DNA from: CAZCSJ01 sp964501445 | GTDB taxonomy: Bacteria > Patescibacteriota > Minisyncoccia > Sungbacterales > HO2-52-23 | Length of the DNA stretch: 19,093 nucleotides | Direction: 5' to 3' | Assembly (NCBI GenBank): GCA_964501445.1 | Contig: CAZCSJ010000012.1 | Location: 1-19,093 of the forward strand | Shown here: in pieces, positions 1-5,419 of the stretch | How positions within the stretch are numbered: the stretch's first letter is position 1 | Layout: every line of letters starts with the position of its first letter | Notes under the pieces: generated by a model | Seen by the model: only the letters and a program-made list of their open reading frames with translations | Told to the model about the DNA's origin: nothing | The model's database searches: none | Translations under genes and position numbers: made by a program

Positions 1-4
1 TGAG

Positions 5-40
5 CAAAATAAAACCGCTTATTCAAGCGATTTTATTTTG
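5..40 (-). terminator. Terminator downstream of the tRNA-Asn gene
   Basis: Two 16-nt arms (5-20 and 25-40) pair with a single mismatch around a 4-nt loop. Read on the minus strand the stem ends in a TTTTATTTTG tract, so it can terminate transcription of the tRNA, whose 3' end is 12 nt upstream. The structure is nearly symmetric and may also act on the plus strand. Confidence 0.75.
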
Positions 41-89
41 AAATTATGGAGCTCCCCGGGCAGGATTCGAACCTGCGACCATCGCGTTA

Positions 90-628
90 CACGTAATCCA
101 ATACTTTCGTATCGGCGTGGACTATATCTTTGCCGTATGGTTTAACCATGCTCACCACTTAGGCACTTCGGTATCTAGTCTCTACGGTGCTCCCGACAAC
201 TATATAATTTTTATAGAAGTCGGGATTCCCACGGTGTTACCATCGCGTTCGGCGGAAGGCTTCACCGTTATCCCGAAGTGTTCATCCCAGAGTTTCCTCT
301 GGGAGCTGCGTTATACCGGCCTCAACCTCTCTATGGCAATTCGCACATACGAGGATACACTTATCGGCTTCTTGCTTCACTTTCTTCCATGAACGAGTAT
401 ATCCCTTTTGTCCGATTCCAAATTCTTTGGTCTTCGGATCAAGATGGTGGAGATCGAGTGCACCGATATAACGGTTATAACCGCAAACAGCGCATTTACC
501 ACCTTTATATTCGACGGCCATTTCCTTGATCTTACGTCTCCTTTTAGCGACTGCCTGAATAAAATATTCTGCTCGATCTCGATATGTGCGTTTATCGACC
601 ATAGATGAGTTGTTAAAGTCGGTGAGCC
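90..628 (-). ncRNA. Group I self-splicing intron in the tRNA-Asn anticodon loop
   Basis: The 539-nt intron lies between positions 35 and 36 of the tRNA. The 5' exon ends in U and the intron ends in G, as in group I introns. Core elements lie in the 3' third: GACTA (P7 5' strand) near 176-180, then the diagnostic AAGATATAGTCC (J8/7 and P7 3' strand) near 118-129, a P8-like hairpin ATGGT-TAA-ACCAT near 142-154, a GAAA-capped P9-like hairpin near 101-112, and a P5/P6-like stem CCCGAC/GTCGGG between about 191 and 223. The first nine intron nucleotides (620-628) can pair with 253-262 with one bulge, enclosing the ORF. I could not place P1 unambiguously. The subgroup is not assigned. Confidence 0.88.
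282..602 (-). CDS. Intron-encoded HNH endonuclease
   Basis: This 106-aa protein is encoded wholly inside the group I intron, starting 26 nt after the 5' splice site and ending before the catalytic core. Zinc and catalytic motifs are visible: CAVC at residues 37-40, LDLHHLDP with His52-His53, and CANCH at 86-90, the layout of compact HNH nucleases with two CxxC pairs. The N-terminus (residues 1-30) is strongly basic and could bind DNA. It probably acts as a homing endonuclease that cuts intronless tRNA-Asn genes, a role inferred from location and family. No SD precedes the ATG. The ORF is intact, so the intron may still be mobile. Confidence 0.85.
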   Translation of the reverse strand: MVDKRTYRDRAEYFIQAVAKRRRKIKEMAVEYKGGKCAVCGYNRYIGALDLHHLDPKTKEFGIGQKGYTRSWKKVKQEADKCILVCANCHREVEAGITQLPEETLG

Positions 629-733
629 ACAGCGCGCCGCTCTACCGCTGAGCTACCGGGGAATAAAATTGTTAATAAACTTCTCCCGGCTTCGCTCAGG
701 GCATCGGATGGGCGGGCCGGGGGATATGTGAGT

Positions 734-762
734 ATAGTACTATATGATTTTCAGATAATCAA
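734..762 (-). promoter_or_regulatory. Candidate sigma-70 promoter of the tRNA-Asn gene
   Basis: On the minus strand TTGATT (757-762) and TACTAT (734-739) are separated by 17 nt, about 70 nt upstream of the tRNA 5' end. A 12-nt perfect palindrome overlaps the -10 region. This is a pattern match only. Confidence 0.4.
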
Positions 763-797
763 TTATGATAGATTTATATAAAAGAAAGGAGGAATAG

Positions 798-1004
798 ATG
801 AAAATTCAGGTAGCCGGAGTTCTTCCCCGACTTCAGCAATTCCGCTTTGAAGAAGCGGGACATGAGTTGGAGGCAGTGCCGACGGAGTACGCGTCGGCAC
901 TGCCGATATTTCGTATCGGGGGTCGTTCAACGTGCGACTGGTATATCGCACTCATGTGGGCAAACCAGGAGGAAGAGAGGCAGAAACAAAAAACAGTACC
1001 TTAA
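798..1004 (+). CDS. Small hypothetical protein, 68 aa
   Basis: I do not recognise this protein. It is called because AAAGAAAGGAGG ends 5 nt before the ATG and a terminator follows about 20 nt after the stop. The N-terminal third (MKIQVAGVLPRLQQFRFEEA) looks like a soluble fold; the tail is charged (EEERQKQK). A 13-bp perfect stem lies inside the coding region at 872-904 and encodes AVPTEYASAL. The same leader sequence recurs in front of the zinc-repeat gene and the leader ORF at 6823, so it belongs to the strong-SD accessory set. Function unknown. Confidence 0.6.
   Translation: MKIQVAGVLPRLQQFRFEEAGHELEAVPTEYASALPIFRIGGRSTCDWYIALMWANQEEERQKQKTVP
872..904. repeat. 13-bp perfect inverted repeat inside the 68-aa ORF
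   Basis: Arms GGCAGTGCCGACG (872-884) and its exact complement (892-904) flank a 7-nt loop. A second, weaker hairpin (CCGCTT/AAGCGG) lies just upstream. There is no U-run, so it is not an intrinsic terminator. It resembles the in-frame palindromic insertions seen in gltX, dnaG and murD. Confidence 0.75.
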
Positions 1005-1022
1005 AAATTCAGCAATGTTCGC

Positions 1023-1054
1023 AGCAGGGCATCAAAGAAGATGACCTGCTTTTT
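1023..1054 (+). terminator. Terminator after the 68-aa gene
   Basis: AGCAGG (1023-1028) pairs with CCTGCT (1045-1050), continued by CATC/GATG across a 1x1 internal loop, with a 6-nt apical loop and a run of five T. It lies 19 nt after the stop at 1004. Confidence 0.65.
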
Positions 1055-1070
1055 CAATCCGCGATGGCCT

Positions 1071-1099
1071 TTGCGTTTTTATTTCTTTTTCTTTAGAGT
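1071..1099 (+). promoter_or_regulatory. Candidate promoter of the zinc-repeat gene
   Basis: TTGCGT (1071-1076) and TAGAGT (1094-1099) are 17 nt apart, with a T-rich spacer. They lie between the upstream terminator and the SD at 1118-1122, so the zinc-repeat gene probably has its own transcript. Confidence 0.4.
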
Positions 1100-1130
1100 A
1101 GGTGCAGTACAAAGAAAGGAGGGCATCATC

Positions 1131-2078
1131 ATGTTTGTGAGTACTTGGCATGAAGGTGCCGAGATATATTCTTTTTTTAGATTAAATAAAAAGCATCAAC
1201 GGAGATACCTGCACGAAGTACGCTATACGCATCCTTTTGCGCTTGAACAGACATTGGAGCTTTTGCTCAATCGTCCATTGAAGGGGTACGAAAGGAATTC
1301 CAACATAGTGGAGTTCCAGACGTTGCTGGATGAAATCCAGGAACGCCAACGTGAACTACTGCAGACGCTGCAGGTGTTCTATGTTCTTTCTGTCCTGTGC
1401 GTTCGCAGCCCACAAAAACCAAGAGGGCGGGGGGTGTTAGTTTCCGACGTCCCGCGACTTCTTGCAGAGTACTCCCTAAGGAATCCTCTGCCTCCCGATA
1501 GAGTGATGGCAGGCACGCATACGAAACTCTTGTGGGAATGTCCGGTCTGCGGCCACGAATGGCAGAAATCCGGCCATGATCGCATGTGTGGTCGCGACTG
1601 TGCCGGATGTTCCAGCCGTGCCATCACCGCGTGGAATAATCTTACGGTAACCCATCCGGAGATTGCTAAAGAGTATTTAGTCAAGAAAAATACTCTTCCT
1701 CCCGAAAAACTGTTCGGGAGTTCTCACGTCAAGGTCTGGTGGAAGTGCCGCGCGTGCGGTCACGAGTGGCAGAACACTGTGAAGCACCGTGCAAGAGACA
1801 GAAGGGGATGTCCTTCCTGTGCTCACCAGGTGATTACTGCCACAAATAATTTGGCAGTTACCCACCCGGAGCTCACCGCAGAGTATTCGGAACGGAATAT
1901 TCTTCCCGCCACATCTGTTGTTGCGGGCACCGGAAGAAATCTTTGGTGGAAGTGCCGCGCGTGCGGCCACGAATGGCAAACCCGAGGTCGCCATCGTATA
2001 GAGGGTAACGGGTGTCCGAGGTGCGCACGTGAGCGCCTCAAACTGCCGCGGAGAAAGCGGCAATTAATCACAGTATAA
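1131..2078 (+). CDS. Protein with three treble-clef zinc-ribbon repeats (DUF4379-like)
   Basis: This 315-aa protein starts at 1131 because AAAGAAAGGAGGG lies 7 nt upstream; the in-frame ATG at 1041 falls inside the preceding terminator. Residues 1-105 are a unique, partly helical region without a recognised fold. Three repeats follow with exact 69-residue spacing: CxxCGHEW at residues 137, 206 and 275, each with a downstream CxxC (CAGC, CPSC, CPRC) and a conserved lead-in (AEYS..NPLPP, THPE). This is the pattern of the probable treble-clef zinc finger family PF14311/DUF4379, often seen in large-virus and phage-related or endonuclease-linked proteins. Repeats 2 and 3 share a 22-nt identical stretch, suggesting recent duplication. 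It probably binds nucleic acid; no catalytic domain is visible. It has its own promoter and terminator. Confidence 0.82.
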   Translation: MFVSTWHEGAEIYSFFRLNKKHQRRYLHEVRYTHPFALEQTLELLLNRPLKGYERNSNIVEFQTLLDEIQERQRELLQTLQVFYVLSVLCVRSPQKPRGRGVLVSDVPRLLAEYSLRNPLPPDRVMAGTHTKLLWECPVCGHEWQKSGHDRMCGRDCAGCSSRAITAWNNLTVTHPEIAKEYLVKKNTLPPEKLFGSSHVKVWWKCRACGHEWQNTVKHRARDRRGCPSCAHQVITATNNLAVTHPELTAEYSERNILPATSVVAGTGRNLWWKCRACGHEWQTRGRHRIEGNGCPRCARERLKLPRRKRQLITV

Positions 2079-2110
2079 TGGTCGAGCTCCTTTGGGCTCG
2101 ATCATTTTTT
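2078..2110 (+). terminator. Terminator of the zinc-repeat gene
   Basis: A 10-bp stem (2078-2087 with 2096-2105, one G-U pair) is followed by six T. It starts on the last base of the stop codon. Confidence 0.9.
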
Positions 2111-2150
2111 ATCTTAACAATTTCTACGATCGTAGAATTTGTTAAGATAA
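2109..2150. repeat. Palindromic element 1 (ACGATCGT-centred)
   Basis: Two 21-nt half-sites match at 20 of 21 positions around the centre between 2129 and 2130. Each half contains TTAACAA and the core is CTACGATCGTAG. It sits between a terminator and a -35 box, 4 nt upstream of the latter. Sister elements are at 2426, 7290 and 16056. Confidence 0.9.
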
Positions 2151-2154
2151 AGTA

Positions 2155-2183
2155 TTGACATAAGCAGTATGTAAAAATAGTAT
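2155..2183 (+). promoter_or_regulatory. Sigma-70-type promoter of the 49-aa gene
   Basis: A consensus TTGACA (2155-2160), a 17-nt spacer and TAGTAT (2178-2183) lie 37 nt upstream of the GTG start. It is the best promoter in the window. Palindromic element 1 abuts it and could be an operator. Confidence 0.75.
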
Positions 2184-2219
2184 TAAAGGGTCGGATTTGT
2201 TTGTAGGAAGGAGTATGGT

Positions 2220-2369
2220 GTGATCAGAGATCCGTTTCTCGGGGTTGAACCCCCCGAACTCTCACTTCATGAGCACCTTCAGGCGCTCATGAACCTGAAG
2301 CCCGAGGAGAAAAAAAATCTCCCAAGGGTTGAGGAGATCGAAAAAGACTGGTCGGCGTTCGCCGACTAA
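2220..2369 (+). CDS. Small hypothetical protein, 49 aa, GTG start
   Basis: I do not recognise this protein. It begins with GTG at 2220, 6 nt after AGGAAGGAG, and encodes MIRDPFLGVEPPELSLHEHL and an acidic, helical remainder (LKPEEKKNLPRVEEIEKDW). It has a consensus promoter upstream and a strong terminator 5 nt after the stop, so it forms a complete single-gene transcription unit. An ATG 5 nt earlier is followed at once by GTG TGA and cannot be the start. Its function is unknown; small acidic proteins with a dedicated promoter may be regulators or antirepressor-like, but nothing in the sequence proves this. Confidence 0.7.
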   Translation: MIRDPFLGVEPPELSLHEHLQALMNLKPEEKKNLPRVEEIEKDWSAFAD

Positions 2370-2373
2370 GCAC

Positions 2374-2410
2374 AAGCCGAAGCGTCAATGGCGACGCTCT
2401 CGGCTTTTTT
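2374..2410 (+). terminator. Terminator of the 49-aa gene
   Basis: AAGCCGA/TCGGCTT plus AGCGTC/GACGCT form a 13-bp stem with one bulge and a short loop, followed by six T. Confidence 0.92.
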
Positions 2411-2425
2411 ATTTTGCCATCATCA

Positions 2426-2465
2426 ATGTCAACAATTTTTGACGATCGTCCGATATTGTTGACAT
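2426..2465. repeat. Palindromic element 2 (ACGATCGT-centred)
   Basis: Two 20-nt half-sites match at 17 of 20 positions, centred between 2445 and 2446. Each half begins ATGTCAACAAT and the core is GACGATCGTC. It ends 1 nt from the rpoD stop codon and separates two converging genes. Confidence 0.9.
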
Positions 2466-2466
2466 C

Positions 2467-3609
2467 TCAATATCCTTCCAATTTTTTCACATGCCTGTGC
2501 GCGCGGATGCGCTCAAGCGCCTTTGCTTCAATCTGGCGGATGCGCTCGCGCGTGATGCCAAATTCCCTGCCTACTTCCTCAAGGGTATGCGTGATGCCAT
2601 CCTCAAGCCCAAAGCGCATGGCAAGGATTTTTTGCTCGCGCGGGGTGAGTTCGCGGATGATATTGTTTAACTGGTCTCTTAAAAGGCGGCGCGCGGCAAG
2701 GACAGAGGGCGAAATCGTCTTTTCATCCATAATGAATTCTCCGAGCACCGAGTCCTCGTCGTCCTCCCCCACCGGTGCTTCCAACGAAACCGTTTCCTGC
2801 GCGATTTTTTCAATCAATCGGATTTTTCCAATATCCATTTGCATTTCTGCGGAAATTTCTTCCGGAAGCGGGTCGCGGCCGAGCTCCTGCAGGAGGCGCC
2901 GTCGCACCTGCTGATACTTGGAAATGGTCTCCACCATGTGGACGGGAATGCGAATGGTGCGCGCTTGGTCCGCGAGCGCGCGGGTAATCGCTTGGCGGAT
3001 CCACCAGGTCGCGTATGTGGAAAACTTATACCCCTTGTGGTAATCAAACTTTTCAACCGCGCGGAAAAGGCCAATATTTCCCTCCTGAATCAAATCAAGA
3101 AGGGTTAAATGCGGCGAGCGGCCGATGTAGCGCTTGGCGATAGAAACCACAAGCCGAAGATTTGCCTGAAGCAGTTTCTTTTTGGCATCTTCGTCCCCTT
3201 TTTCAATCCGTTTTGCGAGCGTCTTTTCATCGTCTGCGGTAAGGAGTGAAATACGCCCGATTTCGCGAAGATACATCTGCACCGAATCCTGCGAGAGGTG
3301 CTCCAAATCAATCCCGCTCTCGCGCTCCATTTTTTTTAACGCCTTTTTGTCCTTTCCATCGTCCAAAAGCTCCTTTGTTTCAAGTATCTGGACGTTTTCC
3401 TTTTCCAACTGGCCATACAGATCCTCAAGAAGGAAAATGTTTTCTTCAATATTCGGAAAGTAGGAAAGGATCTCAGCGTATGTCACAAAGCCGCGCGCCC
3501 GGCCGCGCTTCAAAATCTCGGCGATGTTTTGCTCAACCTCCTCCTTTTTTAACTTCAGAGAATCGCGCGTATGCGCCGGCTGTTGCTTTTTTTGTTTTGG
3601 TGCAGGCAT
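2467..3609 (-). CDS. rpoD: RNA polymerase primary sigma factor
   Basis: This 380-aa protein directs RNA polymerase to housekeeping promoters. A reduced region 1.1-like part (residues about 20-95) is followed by region 1.2 (VQMYLREIGRISLLT), region 2 (LRLVVSIAKRY, DLIQEGNIGLFRAVEKFDY, KFSTYATWWIRQAI), region 3 and region 4.2 with a helix-turn-helix (LEEVGREFGITRERIRQIEA). A small insertion (RSPHLT) replaces the usual RGLSF before DLIQEGN. The ATG follows the dnaG TAA with no base between them and has no SD, so translation is probably coupled. It is the last gene of the M23-dnaG-rpoD operon, and element 2 follows its stop. Confidence 0.97.
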   Translation of the reverse strand: MPAPKQKKQQPAHTRDSLKLKKEEVEQNIAEILKRGRARGFVTYAEILSYFPNIEENIFLLEDLYGQLEKENVQILETKELLDDGKDKKALKKMERESGIDLEHLSQDSVQMYLREIGRISLLTADDEKTLAKRIEKGDEDAKKKLLQANLRLVVSIAKRYIGRSPHLTLLDLIQEGNIGLFRAVEKFDYHKGYKFSTYATWWIRQAITRALADQARTIRIPVHMVETISKYQQVRRRLLQELGRDPLPEEISAEMQMDIGKIRLIEKIAQETVSLEAPVGEDDEDSVLGEFIMDEKTISPSVLAARRLLRDQLNNIIRELTPREQKILAMRFGLEDGITHTLEEVGREFGITRERIRQIEAKALERIRAHRHVKKLEGY

Positions 3610-5400
3610 TTATGGAGATAATAGGGTAAGCCGTTCCGAGAGGGTACGAAAATCAGTAAGGAGTGCGGCGACGAGCGCAGGATTTCCCTCGCGCTCCAGC
3701 CGTTCTATCTCTTTCCCGAGCGATGCGAGTTTTTCTTTCAGACACTCTTTTTCAAGTTCACGTTTGCAGAGGAGAAATTCCCGATGGACATCCGGAAGCA
3801 TGTCGCGCGCCACCTCCCCTTTGAAGCGGAGCGTGTCTATATGCGTTTGAAGATCCTGCGGGAGATCCGTCTCTTCTGCGGAAGCGGTCAGCGCGGAAAA
3901 AATATCTTGATGGAGCGCGTGGTGAAAAGAAATATGGTGTTCGCGGAAGGCATCGCGGCGCGCCTCTTTTGAAACAAGCGTTAAAAGAGAGAGGAGCCGC
4001 TCTTCAAGGAGCTCGCGGCGGGAAGAGACGGGAGGCGCGGGGGGCTCTGTTCCGACAACACGCGCCATTGGCGCTCCCGCTCCCCGTTTCTTTGTTTTCT
4101 CAAGTTCAAGCCAAATCGCCTGTTCTGTCGTGCCAAAGCGCCCTGCGAGTTCCTTTATCCAATACGCTCTTTCTATCTCGTTGTCAATTTCTGCAAGGAG
4201 CGGCAAAAGCACCGCGGCGATTATTTTCTGGCCGTCAACGGTATTCGGATTCTTTTCACGGAGTATTTTTTCAAAATAAAATTGGACGACAGGCTGCGCT
4301 CCTGCTACTGCATCGCGCCACCCCGCAGGATCTTCCTTCACCGCATCTGCCGGATCTTTACCAGAGCGGATCGGTACGATCCTCCGCTCAAACCGAAACT
4401 CCGATGCGAGCGCCAAGGAGCGGCGCGTTGCCGATTCTCCCGCTGCGTCGGTGTCAAAAGAGCTCACCATGGTATCGCAGAGGCGCCGCAGAGTTTGGAG
4501 ATGCTGGGGGGTGAGTGCGGTTCCCGACACCGCGATCGTGTGCGTCACGCCCGCTTGATGCGACATCACGCAGTCCATATACCCTTCCACCACGACGACC
4601 GCGTTTTTTTGGCGAATCTCCTGTTTTGCGCGGTCAAATCCGTAGAGCACGCGCGATTTGTCGTAAATTAGTGTCTGGGGAGTGTTGATGTATTTCGCTT
4701 GTCCGTCCGTAGCTTCAGCGGAGGAGGGCTTCCCCTCCTTCGCCAAGGCTTCGGAAGGGCTCTGAAATATCCGTCCCCCAAATCCGATCACGCGGCCATT
4801 GCCATCGGTAATCGGAAACATGATGCGGCTGCGGAAGCGGTCGTACCACGACGACCTATCTTCCGAACGTATGGCGAGCCCTGCTTTTTCAATCTCTTCG
4901 CGCGTAAATCTTTTTGCCGTAAGGGCTTTTAAAAGAAAATCCCAACTTTGGGGCGCAAAGCCAATACGAAATTTTTGTATTGTCTCATCCGCGAGTCCCC
5001 GCTGTTTCACATAGGCCGCTACTGCGGGGGTGAGGGAAAGTGTATGCGAAAAAATCTCGGCTGCGGCTTCGCATATATCATACAGGCGGTTTCGCTCGGA
5101 GCGTACGAGCGGGTCTTCCCGTGTGAGCACGACCCCTGCGCGTCCTGCCAAAAGCCGCAAGGCCTCGGGGAATTCATACCCCTCAATTTCCATGACAAAT
5201 TTAAAGATATCGCCGCCCTTCGCGCACCCAAAGCAATGCCACATCTGTCGTGTGGGGGACACAAAAAACGAGGCGGTTTTCTCGGAATGGAACGGGCAGG
5301 TTGCTTTCAAATTAATTCCCGCTTTCTGGAGGCGGACATAGGAGCCCACCACCTCCGCAATATCAAGCCGCGATTTGATTTCTTCAATGGGAGAATGCAT
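3610..5400 (-). CDS. dnaG: DNA primase
   Basis: This 596-aa primase synthesises RNA primers at the replication fork. It has the N-terminal CHC2 zinc finger (CPFH...CFGC, residues about 35-60), the catalytic core with RIMFPITDGNGRVIGFGGR, the TOPRIM motif VVVEGYMD and DTDAAGE, and a C-terminal helicase-binding region. The start at 5400 (MHSPIEEIKSRLDI) matches the family; a TTG 33 nt upstream is possible but overlaps the preceding gene. No strong SD precedes it. An extra segment between the core motifs FGGRIFQ and KYINTP (EALAKEGKPSSAEATDGQ, residues about 212-232) is encoded by a palindromic repeat and is absent from typical primases. It lies 19 nt after the M23 gene. Confidence 0.97.
   Translation of the reverse strand: MHSPIEEIKSRLDIAEVVGSYVRLQKAGINLKATCPFHSEKTASFFVSPTRQMWHCFGCAKGGDIFKFVMEIEGYEFPEALRLLAGRAGVVLTREDPLVRSERNRLYDICEAAAEIFSHTLSLTPAVAAYVKQRGLADETIQKFRIGFAPQSWDFLLKALTAKRFTREEIEKAGLAIRSEDRSSWYDRFRSRIMFPITDGNGRVIGFGGRIFQSPSEALAKEGKPSSAEATDGQAKYINTPQTLIYDKSRVLYGFDRAKQEIRQKNAVVVVEGYMDCVMSHQAGVTHTIAVSGTALTPQHLQTLRRLCDTMVSSFDTDAAGESATRRSLALASEFRFERRIVPIRSGKDPADAVKEDPAGWRDAVAGAQPVVQFYFEKILREKNPNTVDGQKIIAAVLLPLLAEIDNEIERAYWIKELAGRFGTTEQAIWLELEKTKKRGAGAPMARVVGTEPPAPPVSSRRELLEERLLSLLTLVSKEARRDAFREHHISFHHALHQDIFSALTASAEETDLPQDLQTHIDTLRFKGEVARDMLPDVHREFLLCKRELEKECLKEKLASLGKEIERLEREGNPALVAALLTDFRTLSERLTLLSP
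4697..4762. repeat. In-frame palindromic repeat inside dnaG
   Basis: The core is a hairpin with arms AGGAGGG and CCCTCCT around a CTTC loop, flanked by GTCCGTCCGTAGC on one side and GCCAAGGCTTCGG on the other. It encodes the extra residues EALAKEGKPSSAEATDGQ between two conserved primase motifs. It resembles dispersed intergenic repeats that I recall from Parcubacteria; that resemblance is from memory. Confidence 0.65.
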
Positions 5401-5419
5401 AGATGTTCTCTTTACTCTA

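Larger units (their letters stand above)
52..662 (-). tRNA. Split tRNA-Asn(GUU) gene interrupted by a group I intron
   Basis: The 5' exon is 629-662 and the 3' exon 52-89, giving a 72-nt mature tRNA. The acceptor stem is TCCCCGG with CCGGGGA, the D stem GCTC/GAGC, and the T arm GCAGG-TTCGAAT-CCTGC. Joining after the T at 629 gives the anticodon loop CTGTTAA, anticodon GUU. U1-A72, discriminator G73 and the general sequence are those of bacterial tRNA-Asn. The anticodon stem has 4 good pairs and a G27-A43 mismatch. No CCA is encoded, so CCA-adding enzyme would be needed. The other U/G junction consistent with group I rules gives a UGU (Thr) loop, but G73 and the body of the tRNA favour Asn. 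The split was inferred from sequence only. Confidence 0.88.

Noticed and set aside
282..608. Plus-strand ORFs opposite the HNH gene
   Set aside because: They are shadows of the minus-strand intron ORF with no SD or recognisable domains.
90..633. Splicing after position 33, giving a Thr(UGU) anticodon loop
   Set aside because: It also satisfies the U/G junction rule, but discriminator G73, U1-A72 and the tRNA body match tRNA-Asn.
1041..1130. Upstream ATG extending the zinc-repeat protein by 30 residues
   Set aside because: It lies within a terminator hairpin, has no SD, and the extension is Phe-rich low-complexity sequence; the ATG at 1131 has a strong SD.
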